NCBI GenBank assembly: GCA_022496805.1
Contig: CM040103.1
Location: forward strand, 5,474,001-5,538,000
Direction of reading: 5' to 3'
From: Pohlia nutans
Taxonomy: Eukaryota > Streptophyta > Bryopsida > Bryales > Mniaceae
Length of the DNA stretch: 64,000 bases
Under the pieces are notes generated by a model. The model was given only the letters and a program-made list of their open reading frames with translations. It was not told the DNA's origin and ran no database searches. A program made the position numbers and the translations under genes. Below, piece after piece: positions 11,070-21,978 of this stretch. Numbering within the stretch: the first letter of the stretch is position 1; the number at the start of each line of letters is the position of its first letter.

Positions 11070-14000
11070 ATGAGCGCTATGACCGCGTTTGAGGGATTCG
11101 AGCCAGTGTTTGGCACGGCGCAGGGGATTCACGAAGACCTTGTGCTGTTGCCGTTCCTCTTGTACCTGCGTGCCAAAGACAGCGATGGCCTTTTGATCCA
11201 CATCACCGACTTCCATGCCAACACTTGGTATGCAGATATGAGCACCGAGTATTTGGAGGACAAGGTACTTTTCACACGTAACTTTTTGGAAGCCTGAATT
11301 GGGCCTCATGAATTTCTTTTACTCCCTCCGTCCCAAAGTTATTGTCCAACTTGTTTGCTTGGTAGTTCTTTGAGCCTATTTCATTGATCATATTGTAAGA
11401 AACATGATCAAAAAAGGTTCTAAATTATGTCACTAGAATGATTGAAGAATATTGCATGTGTTCATTGCAACCTAGATAAAATTAGCCACAAAGTAGTATT
11501 TTTTTGACGTAGTACTTAAAAAAGCACTTTCAAACATGACAATAACTTTGGGACGGAGTAGCAGTTTTGAGTAGGTCCTATGTGGACTTCTTTTTTTCAA
11601 ATTTGTTTTTTTTTTTTACCAACTCATGTAATGTTGTTTAGTGATTCTGGTGATATAAAATCTAGTTTCATCTGAACTATCTTTTTCACAATATGATCGA
11701 TTGAATTTGTGAGTTTCAAAACCATGAATCCTTCGTCGTTAGATAAGTCTCATCGTTTAGAGTTGATTCCGTGTTCTTGTTGGTGATTTATCAAGTGGCT
11801 GCCTCCTTATTCCCCCGTCTTGATGAATTGAGAAGACAGCCTCTTTAGCTTTCAACAAACTGGCTGAAATTCAATTCATCAAGCAATGAAGAAGAAAATG
11901 CACTGAGCTTGTCATTTAATCTTCCGTTTTAATAAGGATGAAGTTTAGAATTCAACGAGTTAATCCCTAAATGACCAAGAAGCCCGAATTGAGCCTCATT
12001 TTTTAGTAAGTCCTTTTGTTCAAATTTATTTATTCTTTGACCAACACACACAATGTTCTTCACTAATTTTGGTGATATGATATTTGGTCACATCTGAATT
12101 ATATTCTTCAGAATAATTGAATTTGCCATTTAAAAACCATGAATCCTTGGTTACTGAAATCCATTGTAACTTCCAGAGGCCCATCCTGATCTTCAACCAT
12201 GAAACGAAATGGTTATTTTATTTTAAGATTCCATTTCATCAATGTTGATATGACTTCATATGTTTAAAAAATAGAGTATTCAGCCCATATGGTAGAGAAA
12301 TCGAAAGTGGTTTCATCCTTTAGGTAGAACATTTACATGATTTTTCGTTTTTTCCATTTAAAAAAATTATTTGATGACGAATGGAATGGGCGTCTACGGT
12401 ATTGATGAAATGCAGAGGGACGAGGTTGGCATTGCCGGGCCCTTTGAGGATTTTGTCAGCTACGTGAGGGCTGTGTTTGCTTCCGACAATGTGAAGATTG
12501 TCCTCACAGGATCCTCAAGCGAAGGTACGAAAATTGTTTGGTTTTTTTCAATCTCACATTGTTTCAAACAGCACTACACTAAAATTGTGATTTAGTGTCC
12601 AGCGAGAATTGATGTCTTTTATTATAAAGGGGAGGAGAAATAGTGTTCCTAGAGTACATAGGAGTTTGTCGCTTGTCCTTCCCTCTTCCACTGAGAGTGC
12701 CATGTTCCTTCCAATTCACATGAGTTGGCATGCCATGTTTATTATAAAGTTGTCATTTGTCATTGAAACATTAGAGTTAACCAAAAAGTCAACCCAAAGA
12801 GGAAGGTTTTAGCAAACTTGTGTTGAATTCCTCTTGAACTCATATTGAAATATAAATAGACCAAAAACTAGTCTATGATGAGTTGGGAGACAATCTAAAG
12901 CAAGCCATTGTCATTATTCTTCACACCTCACAGTGACTCCCACACCTTCCACCAAAGCTCCAAGCCCATGGCCCACAATGGGACAATCTATGACTCGACA
13001 CTATTCAACCCACAAGGGGACAATTTATGACACGACACCATTCAACCCAAGTATAGCTCGAGAAAGAGGTTAGAAGTAGAGCAAAAAGGGAGGTTAGATG
13101 GGCTTCTTTTCGGTTAACTCAATTACATCTACAAGGTTTACTTGAAATTTTTATCATTTTAAATATTACAGTAACAAGTTTTTACATGGACCCTATATCT
13201 CCAAAAAGTCAAATAGTGTCCATGTTGAGAAATAGTGTCCTGGACACTAAATTACAATTTTAGTGTAGTGAGTGATATGTTGGAGCTTTTTTCAAATGCA
13301 TTAAAAAAAGTGACCTTTTCTGCAACCAGGTGCAACTTCAGCCAGTGTGTTGGGGCAAAAAGCCAGGCATCATCCCAAAATTAAAGTGAAACTCGTCAAA
13401 TTGGAGGGGATATCCGCCAGTGATGCCATGGGGACTATTTCAATGGAGATGTTCAAGGTCTGTCGTTCACAAGCTGCATCCCTCGCCTCAGGTCAGTTTC
13501 ATTCTAATCACTTGACTCTGAGGAATTCATTCTTTCTTGATGAAAGCTTTGGTCTAAATTGGGCCTTTTATTCTTTTTAGCAGTTTTCCCGACGATTTAC
13601 ACTCTTGAGAGTCCACTGCCTATTGAGCACCTTTTCACATTGCCCACTTTAGAATGATTCAAAACACACCTTTTTATACAAAGGTAACTAGTTCAAGAAA
13701 AATTTAATGTATTATCCTAATATTATGCTACACACTTATATTACTTCAATAATAAAAAATTAATGTTTGAACTTGTTCAAATATTTACAACAAATGTGAA
13801 GAAGATTGGGACTGAGCCTCCTCGTTTTTTGACCAACATATGCAATGTTCTTCACTGATTCTGGTGACATAGAATGTGAATTATACGTTTCAAAATGCCA
13901 TCAATCGAATTGCTCATTTTTAAACCATGAATCCTTGGTCCTTTAAGCTGAAGATGTCCGTTCACGGTTTTTGCAGAGTCTGCTCGCGCGCTTCAAATGT

Positions 14001-14844
14001 CGACAGCCTACGCGCAAGAGAAGGTTTTGTTCCTTAGCCAGCAGCATGTGATGTTCTGATAGGCCAGCATGTGGTGTTCTGATCACTGTATAAAAGGGTT
14101 TAGGGTTTAGGGTAAATAAGTAGTTGTCATGTTAGCTTATTTGGCCAGTTGCTTACAAATAAATGTATGATGGCCAGGCGAGAGCAGACGTACTGCAAGA
14201 CAGGTTGGACGCTTTGAACTTCAACCAGAAGAAAAAGCGCCTCCGTCCAACACTATCAATTGATGATCCATCTCTGACTCAACCACAGGCCACTCAGAGC
14301 ATTGTGGCTTCCCAGTTTGCAACCCCGTCTGTTTTTGAAGATTTTGGCACTCAAGAAGCCAAGGCAGGAGCTGGTACGTTTTTCAAATCCGCTCTTGACA
14401 TTACATCATTTTTTCATATTTTTCTCCCTCCAGCACCGGTGCATGACCATAGCTTATGAATGGATGATTTTGTTTTTATTTTTATGGTATCCCAGAATGA
14501 CTGTCCCATTATGAGCTGATAATGTTGTTCCAAAATGATTGTCCCGTGAGGAATTTGGTACATTCATTTATAGTATCTAGGTTCTGTGATCTTAGAGTTG
14601 GGACGTGATAATGAAACTCCATGGATTGCATGCACTGGGAACCAATTTCTAAGGAACACAGTATTTCTCATTATGCCAGGTACTAACATGATTTTTTCCA
14701 CAATGTGATTTAGCCTCCAGTGGCCAGATGGAGCCACCAAAGGCAAAACCAGCAGCCAAAACTGGCCTTTCTGGTCCTCCTCGGATACGTGCCCCTCCAA
14801 TCCATAAAAAGTCCAAGCGGAGGCCAACCGTTGACTCAGATTGA
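11070..14844 (+). CDS. Probable XRCC4-superfamily protein, PAXX-like
   Basis: Six coding exons: 11070-11264, 12416-12524, 13330-13491, 13977-14023, 14178-14373, 14714-14844. They total 840 bases, 279 aa, with all introns GT/AG and phases consistent. Residues 1-~115 look like a small beta-rich head: IHITDFHANTWYADMS, then RDEVGIAGPFEDFVSYVR and NVKIVLTGSSSEG. These resemble in order the head domain of PAXX/XRCC4-like repair factors (a VTD..W motif, then a helix and a strand ending in hxhTL/VL). Residues ~140-190 (CRSQAASLASESARALQMST to DRLDALNFNQKKK) look like a short coiled coil. The tail is disordered and ends in a basic patch with KKSKRRPTVDSD. If PAXX-like, it would act with Ku in non-homologous end joining in the nucleus; this is an inference from pattern. 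At 279 aa it is longer than human PAXX (~200). The start could also be M4 at 11079. Introns carry several MITEs but the frame is intact. Confidence 0.6.
11279..11750. mobile_element. Short TTAA MITE split by a Stowaway MITE
   Basis: The left piece (to 11331) reads GAATTGGGCCTCATG..TTTCTTTTA. The right piece (from 11559) reads TAGCAGTTTTGAGTAGGTCC and runs to ATGAATCCTTCGTC. In the intact copy at 14903-15124 (read on the minus strand) the same stretch is continuous (CATGTTTCTTTTAGCAGC). The Stowaway element 11332-11558 therefore inserted at the TA of this older element. Both ends of the host element are degraded. Confidence 0.8.
11332..11558. mobile_element. Stowaway-like MITE, copy 2 (nested)
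   Basis: 227-bp element with ends CTCCCTCCGTCCCAAAGTTA and ACTTTGGGACGGAG. It is flanked by TA (11330-11331 and 11559-11560) and lies in the opposite orientation to the copy at 2497-2777. The right end lacks the last few bases of the inverted repeat. It lies in intron 1 of the PAXX-like gene, inside a TTAA MITE. Confidence 0.9.
11964..12165. mobile_element. Relic of the short TTAA MITE family
   Basis: TTAA at 11960-11963, then TCCCTAAATGACCAAGAAGC. The core matches (GTTCTTCACTAATTTTGGTG, AAACCATGAATCCTTGG). The right end is lost. It lies in intron 1 of the PAXX-like gene. Confidence 0.7.
12572..13270. mobile_element. CACTA-like non-autonomous element in intron 2
   Basis: 699-bp element with ~29-bp terminal inverted repeats that start CACTACACTAAAATTGTGAT on the left and end with its near-perfect reverse complement on the right (ATTACAATTTTAGTGTAGTG). 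CACTA ends define En/Spm elements. A clean 3-bp target duplication is not visible (CAG on the left, AGT on the right). No transposase. It lies in intron 2 of the PAXX-like gene (12525-13329). Confidence 0.75.
13800..13948. mobile_element. Relic of the short TTAA MITE family
   Basis: Only the right two thirds remain: GCAATGTTCTTCACTGATTC to ACCATGAATCCTTGGTCCTT. It lies in intron 3 of the PAXX-like gene, upstream of the acceptor at 13976. Confidence 0.65.
14041..14113. repeat. 24-bp repeat and telomere-like string in intron 4
   Basis: CAGCATGTGATGTTCTGAT is repeated with one change at a 24-base spacing. It is followed by CTGTATAAAAGGGTTTAGGG and a further TTTAGGG unit (14096-14113), i.e. two to three plant telomere units. 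The whole lies in the 154-bp intron 4 of the PAXX-like gene. Confidence 0.7.
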
Positions 14845-14902
14845 CCCACGTAAGCTTTGCCATTTTCAATTCTGCGGTTGAAAGTTTGTCGTTCCATGTT
14901 AA

Positions 14903-15124
14903 CCCTTAAACGACCAGGGATTCATCACAGATTCAATTGATCATGTTCTGAAAAATATAATTCAGATGGGACCAAATTTTATATCACTGGAATCAGTGAA
15001 GAATATTGCACGTGTTGATCAAAAACACAAATAAATTTGAACAAAAGAAACTCCACATAGGACCTACTTAAAGCTGCTAAAAGAAACATGAAGCCCAATT
15101 TGGGCCTCTTGGTCCTTTTAAGGG
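14903..15124. mobile_element. Short TTAA MITE, well-preserved copy
   Basis: 222-bp element between TTAA at 14899-14902 and TTAA at 15125-15128. The ends are CCCTTAAACGACCAGG and TTGGTCCTTTTAAGGG. The core carries TATATCACTGGAATCAGTGA and ATAATTCAGATGGGACCAAA. It lies just downstream of the PAXX-like stop codon. Confidence 0.88.
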
Positions 15125-15227
15125 TTAAGCTGTTAGAACCAAAACATTCACAGCAATGGTGAGCTCTTCTAGAACCAGTGTTGGCTTCCTAGAGATAACC
15201 AGACTGTTAACTTACTAATTTAGAATC

Positions 15228-15535
15228 ATCGTACAGTTTCACTCTTGTCCCAAATTGAGGAGTTGAAGGTGCAGTTGTTCCTCTATTATGACATGTTTGG
15301 GGAGGCCTAACTCCAAGGTGGCAGGCATGGATTAGTCACAGAAATGACTTGTCACATGTCTATTGTTTGAAACAATAATATCGTACAGTTTCGCTCGTGT
15401 CCCAAATTTGAGGAGTTGAAGGTGCAGTTGTTCCTCTCTATTATGTCATGTTTGGGGAGCCCTAACTTCAAGGTGGCAGGCATGGATTAGTCACAGAAAT
15501 GACTTCTCACATGTGTGTTGTTTGAAACAATAATA
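15228..15535. repeat. 152-bp tandem duplication upstream of the LEA2 gene
   Basis: Copy 1 starts at 15228 and copy 2 at 15380. Both begin ATCGTACAGTTTC and include GAGGAGTTGAAGGTGCAGTT, CAAGGTGGCAGGCATGGATT and GTTTGAAACAATAATATCGT. A partial third start follows at ~15532. The array is ~210-520 bases upstream of the LEA2 start codon. Confidence 0.92.
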
Positions 15536-15623
15536 TCGTCATATTATAGAGTGTCATATTATGGAGGGTAGACTGTGCTCTGAGTCGAAGGTTTTTCACA
15601 CTTCCTGTGTTGGTGGTGAACTG

Positions 15624-15686
15624 CACGCCATGTTGCATGTTGTACTTGCAGGTGTTGCAAACACGCCATGTTGCATGTTGTACTTG
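15624..15686. repeat. 38-bp-period direct repeat in the LEA2 5' region
   Basis: The 25-base string CACGCCATGTTGCATGTTGT..CTTG occurs identically at 15624-15648 and 15662-15686, close to the presumed transcription start of the LEA2 gene. CATGTTGCATG is itself nearly palindromic. Confidence 0.9.
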
Positions 15687-15747
15687 TAAAGGACCAAGGA
15701 TTCGTCGTTCGAGTTCCTGAGTTCTGGGGTTTGTAGAGTTTGAGAAC

Positions 15748-16359
15748 ATGGCGATGAGTCCAGAGCAAGCGTTGAATCCTCAGCAGCCAGTGCCAGTCTA
15801 CAAGCGGCACAGAGTCTGCTGTTTCGTGTGTACAGTGGTTTTGATCTCACTGGCAATTGTGGCCATAGCGTTGAGCCAGACGCTTTTCAAGTTCCGTGAC
15901 CCGAACCTTTCTTTGAACGACGTCAAGCTCCAGAACGTTTCACTAAGCTTGGACCTGCCATCTCTGTCTACTATTTTGAGCATCTCGGCATCAGCTAACT
16001 TGCGGGTGGGCAATTCCAATTACTATGATTTTAAGTACAGTGAAAGCGAAGTGATGATTTTATACCATGGCGATCAAGTGGGCGTGATTGAGCTTGGAAA
16101 TGGCACCATTCGCTCCAGGAAGACGGTCGATCTGCCTGCGGTCATCACTGTGCAAGCTGTGAAGGTTCTGTTCAACGCGCTCCAGGACATTGCTTCCAAT
16201 GTTGCCTCGTTCAACATCAACTCCGTGTTGGAAGGGCGTGTCAACTTGGCTCATGTCTACAAGAAGCACGTCACCGCTATCTTGAACTGCACCATGGATG
16301 TGTTCATTAGTAACCAGACTCTGAAGCAGAATGACTGCAAACAAACAATCAAGCTCTGA
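15748..16359 (+). CDS. LEA group 2 / NDR1-HIN1-like membrane protein
   Basis: Single-exon gene of 203 aa. After a short cytosolic tail (MAMSPEQALNPQQPVPVYKR) a hydrophobic segment (about residues 23-45, CCFVCTVVLISLAIVAIALS) anchors the protein. FKFRDPNLSLNDVKLQNVSL then opens the LEA_2/WHy beta-sandwich domain, which fills the rest. Several NxS/T sites follow (NVS, NGT, NCT, NQT), fitting an extracytosolic domain. The C-terminus DCKQTIKL is typical of these proteins. Family members act in pathogen response (NDR1/HIN1-like) or desiccation protection; which applies cannot be told from sequence. ATG 15748 is followed by a second in-frame ATG two codons later. Upstream duplications may affect regulation. 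No intron or damage is seen. Confidence 0.88.
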   Translation: MAMSPEQALNPQQPVPVYKRHRVCCFVCTVVLISLAIVAIALSQTLFKFRDPNLSLNDVKLQNVSLSLDLPSLSTILSISASANLRVGNSNYYDFKYSESEVMILYHGDQVGVIELGNGTIRSRKTVDLPAVITVQAVKVLFNALQDIASNVASFNINSVLEGRVNLAHVYKKHVTAILNCTMDVFISNQTLKQNDCKQTIKL

Positions 16360-16807
16360 TTTTCGACTCCTGCATCGAAGGTTCATACCGACTCTTTAGT
16401 AGTAATAGGTTTGGGTTCTTTGCATTTAACACTAATTTCAGGGTGAAGCTTTTGGTAGGATGTGAGTACCATCTGAATGGTCAATTAGTCGACTTCCTTT
16501 GCTGTTTTTTAGGGCTCCTATCTTGATAGGTTGCTTGGCATATACTATGTAGATGGGAATTCCAAACCACCTTGTACGTACTTGTGAAAATATCAGTGAT
16601 TTCTACGAGGTTTTGTAATCTAGTAACGTACTTGGTTGTTTTGAATCTTTTGCATCAAGCTAATGAAAGGGTTGGTGTTGCTGGAGGAGGTGCTGTCTTT
16701 TCCTTGAGCAAAGTTGGGTAATTGGACAGGATATTGTGCATGCGGGAGCAAAGTGCACAGAGGTAGGTCTGCCCTAACCGCAGTTGAAGTTTATGAGGAG
16801 TCGCTTA
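16360..16807. other. LEA2 3' flank
   Basis: Probable 3' UTR and ordinary AT-rich sequence. The open frame crossing 16714-17133 runs into a MITE and is not a gene. Confidence 0.5.
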
Positions 16808-17120
16808 GAGCATCTCCATCAGTAACTCTGAATTGCACTCTAAAGGTCGTCCAAAAATTAGAGGGCATATCATGTAGTTCTCCACCAATATCGCTCAATC
16901 ACACTTTGAAAATAGTAAGTAAGCCACTCACAGGTCATCACGTATGGATTGTGCAATCAGGATGTGCAATTAAGAAGAGAAGACACACTAGCTTGAGTCA
17001 TTTTGAGGGCCGTGAACTAGGTTGTATTCAATGTCTCCCTCCAAATAAATTGTTGATTAATCCATGCACATTCATTTTTTCAGAGCTAGAAAGCTATTTA
17101 GAGGGTTGGTGGAGATGCTC
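16808..17120. mobile_element. MITE with GAGCATCTCCA-type ends, TTA flanks
   Basis: 313-bp element with ends GAGCATCTCCATCAGTAACT and AGGGTTGGTGGAGATGCTC. It is flanked by TTA (16805-16807 and 17121-17123). Ends and 3-bp TTA duplication fit a PIF/Harbinger (Tourist-like) MITE. A relative is at 44618-44940. Confidence 0.85.
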
Positions 17121-17187
17121 TTACTGCATGTAGTGTTCACTTAAAGTGGGGTGGAATTGGGTGAATCCCAAGGTGGAATTATGAATG

Positions 17188-17434
17188 CCCCCCTCGATGT
17201 TAATGCAAGACAAAATTTGCCCCCTATTTTGTGCATGTAGGGGCCCACTTTAAAAAATAACCCCCTCTTCTAAGGGTTTAAAATTCTCGAAAAGGTCCTC
17301 CTAGACTATACTTGAACTATAGGTCCCAAATTTGCAAAAACGATTGCCAAAAAAAGACCCTAGGGTGCCCAAAATGGAAATTTGAGAAAATAAGACCCAT
17401 GAGTGAATAGTGCTTGCATTAACGACGAGGGGGG
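17188..17434. repeat. Inverted repeat, ~21-bp arms
   Basis: CCCCCTCGATGTTAATGCAAG on the left is matched by its reverse complement (with one change) at 17413-17434. The 200-base interior is CCCC-rich with no coding. Probably a small non-autonomous element; no target duplication assigned. Confidence 0.6.
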
Positions 17435-17696
17435 GATTTTGGAGTGGAGGATGAATGATAGGGTGTGGAATTGGGTGTTGGGTGGTTTTAGGTGTGTCCA
17501 CCTATTGAGACAGGATATTTTGTTCTCTCTTCCAAACTGGCATGGAAATTTGATGACGCAATTGATTGGAGGTGCCTTCTAGTCCTCATAGACCAGCTCT
17601 GCAACACTTCTGGCCTCCATCTGTGCACACTTGTACTCACCTTCTTGTCCATGGAAGTGAAATTTTTAACTAGGCTGTTTTTGACTCAGAAAGTCA

Positions 17697-18058
17697 GGGC
17701 CGCTTCACACTATGGCCGTCCAAGTTGAGAGGCCATGGGATTGAGTGACCAAACTTTGTTGAGAGTCCGTAGAAATGGGCAGAAAATAAGCAATAATATA
17801 TAGTTTTTATTTTTTTATGAAGAAAAATTGATGGCCTTTCAACCATGGTTTGAGTTTCCATTCTTATCCGACCCAAATTTCCTTCGAGAATCCGTTGCCT
17901 TAGTCAAAAAGTGATGCCATGTAGGCATTTTGGAAGGCTACGGCCTTTGAACGTTGGCCTCTATTGTGAAGGATCGAGAGGCCAAATTCTTGGTTTCTTG
18001 CAATTGATTGGTGGAAATCAAGGACCTCTCGACCTTCGGCCATAGTGTGAAGCAACCC
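17697..18058. mobile_element. PIF/Harbinger-like MITE (family H), copy 2
   Basis: 362-bp element colinear with 3303-3665, with ends GGGCCGCTTCACACTATGGC and CCATAGTGTGAAGCAACCC. It is flanked by a 3-bp TCA duplication (17694-17696 and 18059-18061). The internal inverted motif GGCCTCTATTGTGAAGGATC is shared with copy 1. Confidence 0.9.
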
Positions 18059-18061
18059 TCA

Positions 18062-19048
18062 ATACTTAGTAGGACATAATTCTTGCATAGGTATTGAACT
18101 TTTTTCCACAACTTCCTTATCATGTCATGCATTTTCAATGAATATTTTAAATATATATTGATACTTTTTGAAACTTCCGTGATTTTTTATGTGAGGAGTT
18201 CAGTAGTTGAAATGGTGGTCTTTGGGCACTAAACAATAATTCTCATTTGTGGTCATAGTCATAGTATCAAGACATACATCAAAATTCTATCTTGAGATTA
18301 AAAATTTAGATTTAGATTTGGTGCCACATGGATCCTTTTTGAGGGGGCGCGTATTCCATTAAGAAAAAATCCAAAAGATATATTTTGTAACATGCATGAA
18401 ATATACACATGTACATAACATAATATCTTTTAAAATATGACAAAACATTCTGATATATGTATGTCATAACAAATTCAAAACAACCTAAAAGTTGTAATCA
18501 AAGTCGCAATCATGTAAAAAAAAACTAAAATAGTATGAGTGCAGGGCAAGGTTGATACAATTTCCAAAAAATGAAATTGGTAGACGGAAAATAAAGTTTT
18601 TGTGGATTGAGTATTCCATTTAGAAAAGAGTTTACCTAAACTTTTGAAAAAGCAAGTGGTAAAAAAAAATCCACCTTCTACTTTTTTCTTTTCCCATCTT
18701 CTAGTAGTATCCCACAATTTGTTTCCATTTTTTTGCGCCTCTACTTCATCGTCCATCATGCACAAATCTATCAACTGTATCAAGTAACAAATCAGAGTGC
18801 TACAATTCTAAAGAAGCTAAAGATGAAATTACGTACAAAATTGCAAACCTTCTTTTATCTTGAATAAAAAGTGAATAAAATTTCCTACGTTTGGCATTTC
18901 TCTCTGAGCAATTTCACTTGAAGAAGCCATTTCAGTAAAGTCCGGTTATACTTCATCGTTTGAGAGTTCAATTTGGTCTCTTCTAATTTTATGGCAATTT
19001 GGATGCATTTTACTTCTCCGCGATTATCGGCAATGGTATCATAAGGCA
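18062..19048. other. Intergenic, no feature recognised
   Basis: AT-rich sequence with short A runs. No protein-like frame, RNA gene or element end was recognised. Confidence 0.4.
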
Positions 19049-19052
19049 TTAA

Positions 19053-19640
19053 CCCCTAAACGTACCAGGGTGTCCCTAGAATTGACAAGTTGAGAAGAAG
19101 CATTATAAACTACTATTTAGAAGAATATTCTGGAATTGATATACAAATGAAAGTTCTAGATTTTGAATTTCAGATTCCATCCGTATGGTTTGCTTCACTA
19201 ATACAATCACCAATATTTAATTATAAAATTTGAAAGTTAAAATTAAAAATTCCTTCTAAATTCGATTACAAATTAAGTTTCAATATTTTTTGAGTAAAAT
19301 TTGTTGGAATGAGTCTGAAATGAGATACTCTTAAATGTGGTGATACTTTGAAATTTTTGTGTTTCTTAAATTTATGACCTCATTTTTCACGATTCCACTT
19401 TGAACTAGAGTCAATGCAATTTTGGCTTGGTCAACGACTTGACATACTTCTACATTTGTAATTTTAGAAAAATATGTACTCTAGTATGACTAAATCCAAC
19501 CGTTAGATAAGACAACACCTTGATGAAGAATCTCCAAAAACTTGGATGAGTTTCATTCAAGTATTGATGAGAACGACAGAACGTGAGAAGGCTTTGAATC
19601 CGTTCGTGATCCAGTTTCTGGACGCTGGGACGTTTAGGGG
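19053..19640. mobile_element. TTAA element, ~590-bp class
   Basis: 588 bp between TTAA (19049-19052) and TTAA (19641-19644), with ends CCCCTAAACGTACCAGGG and CTGGGACGTTTAGGGG. The interior matches the 55401-55961 element (TTCCATCCGTATGGTTTGC-type block, GAGATACTCTTAAATGTGGT). No coding. Confidence 0.85.
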
Positions 19641-19644
19641 TTAA

Positions 19645-20273
19645 CCCTTTAGTGCCCAGATAACCACTAAGTGGTCACTAGATCATTAGAAAATGAAATG
19701 TTGGAAAATCTGTGAACCATCTCGATCCAGTGTCTCAAATTCAAATGGGTAACTTTTGATCTTGCAGATGATGCAAAAAGAAACTTTGGAATCTGACTTT
19801 GTTAGCTATCTAAATACCTATGTACAAAACACCAAATTACTACAAATATCTCAAAATATAGCAAATAATTACAAACACAACACATGTATTATGTGGTATT
19901 TCTTGTGTTTGCAAGTTTGTTATCTTGTATTTATTTATTTTGGATTGTGTTCTATTATTCATATTCCATTAGTGTATGTAGTTTGATCTTGATCAATGTA
20001 CCCACTCCTTTCTTATTTTAACGTATAAATTTTGTCCTGAACCGTACAAAGATAAGTCACTCTCACTTATAAAATTCACGATAATTATGTATGAGTTCTA
20101 ATCCAACTATCCGATCTTACCAAGATTTAACCAACACTTGTTTCATTAAGCTATGCTTACATTCATACAGTTGGATACTATTAATAGTATCCCTAATTTC
20201 AATAGGGAGGGTTTAAAGAAACATCACCCAAAAAAATTATGGTTTCCCCAGAACCACCGTGGGCACTAAAGGA
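19645..20273. mobile_element. TTAA element, 629 bp, back-to-back with its neighbour
   Basis: Shares the TTAA at 19641-19644 with the preceding element and ends at TTAA 20274-20277. The inverted ends are CCCTTTAGTGCCCAGATAAC and CCACCGTGGGCACTAAAGGA. The TIR differs from the CCCCTAAA class, so this is a separate subfamily. Confidence 0.82.
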
Positions 20274-20277
20274 TTAA

Positions 20278-21163
20278 GATAACTATATGTCAAAGCTTGC
20301 ACAAAAATCTTAGTGACCATTTTCCATGGAAGCGTACTTAATGTGGAAGCGTACTTAATGTCAAGATTAGGAATCACGTTAACGCATTTTTTGACCACCC
20401 TATGTATATACTAAAAAATCATTTAAAATTTGTACAAAAATATTCAGTTGTTGAATACTACATAAAATTCATGTTGTACAAATTTCAATAAATAATCTCT
20501 TGAAAATGTTTTTAAATTGATTTTTGAAGTGAAAAATACACATTGTAGTTCAAACTTCTTTCATTCTTTTAATAAGATTTTAAAAACATTTGGTCCTGGA
20601 ATTTATACCAAATGATATGTATATGTATATATACATAATGATTTAGCTCTTAAAAAAAATTAATTTAAAAACTATCTTAAAACCGGTCAAATACTGTAGG
20701 GGTATGCTATTAAAATGCAGTCACGTGTATTCAAAAACTTAACTTTAAGTGCACGCCTTGGTATCATTTTTAATGGAATCTATCAAAACTCAACAAATTT
20801 ATGTGTTGACAAGTTCCAAAGAAGGCCATAGCAAGTGAAGTTTTCAAATCCGACCCAAAATCAATAAGATCTTGGACACCAAAACTAAAATTGGTGTATG
20901 ACTAGTTGAAACATGTTTTGAAATGTCATAGCCCTGTCGAAGATGCCTACTTGGAGAGAAGGGAAGCCATTAATTTATATGCGCAGAACCCAATGATGTT
21001 ACATTTTATTGTCAAAAGTGTAAATCAAGTTTTAAAAAACTATAATTTGATTGTTAAAAAACGAACTAATTTTGAGTAATTCTTAGATTAGGTGTTGATT
21101 TTCTATTAGCGTCACAAACGTCATAAACCAATTGCTATTCATTCATAAGAAAGAAGTGATTTC
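20278..21163. other. Intergenic, no feature recognised
   Basis: AT-rich with one short duplication (GTGGAAGCGTACTTAATG, near 20327-20360). No gene recognised. Confidence 0.4.
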
Positions 21164-21167
21164 TTAA

Positions 21168-21978
21168 CCCTAACCCCTAAGGGTCCTTAGCTTTTTTTGG
21201 CTTAAAATCATCATTGCTTTTGATGAGTTATAGGTCTAAATGTAAGTGAGGTATAGAAATCTCAACCACACAATCTTGTAACATACATGTTGTAGATCAT
21301 ATGGATCAATTTTGGGGTCATTTTGCCATATAGATTGCAAGATCATAGTGTTTAGTGCTAAAAAAGGATGCTGAAATTTTCCTAGCAACACAGTTAGAGG
21401 TGAAATTCGTTTTCCAAAGTACTCAAATGAGAAAACTTTGAACTATAAAGTAGTTTAAAATCATCATATAAACACATTGGTACCAAAAAAACCCTCAAGA
21501 AAAAAATCAATGTGCCCTTAAATGGCCTTGCAATGTCAAAAAGTAGCCCAAAAAGTGACCTATTTGAACCAAAAAGCAAAAAGTGTCCAAACTATACATG
21601 TGCATTAAAATCTCCCAAACATTCATAACAACATGGATTGACATGAAAAAATTACAATGATAATAAGACATCAAGGGAAATTCAATCTTACAAGTTTTAT
21701 TGAAAACAAACTTGGGATGAAGGAGATACAAGCCCCCGAAGTTGCTGCCATCAAAATTCACAGAATTGTCCAAAGAAAAGATACCTACTTTCAAATGATC
21801 ACCAAATATTCAATTCATCTTGGATTACTTTGAAATTTTTACTACACATTCTATACATCATGCGAGGAGTCCTTGCAAAATTTCATGAAAATCGGATAGG
21901 ATTTGCAAAAGTTACAGCTCTTCAAAGGTGAGTGTCCCTCAAAAACGCTCAAAATATGGACGTTGGGACGGTTAGGGG
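21168..21978. mobile_element. TTAA element, ~810-bp class
   Basis: 811 bp between TTAA 21164-21167 and TTAA 21979-21982. The left end reads CCCTAACCCCTAAGGGTCC (an extra CCCTAA unit, or a nested end) and the right end GGACGTTGGGACGGTTAGGGG. No coding; open frames on the minus strand are not protein-like. Confidence 0.75.

Noticed and set aside
14096..14113. Interstitial telomere or chromosome end
   Set aside because: Only about two and a half TTTAGGG units inside an intron; more likely a telo-box-like string.
16714..17133. 139-codon open frame downstream of LEA2
   Set aside because: It crosses the boundary and whole length of a TTA-flanked MITE and resembles no protein.
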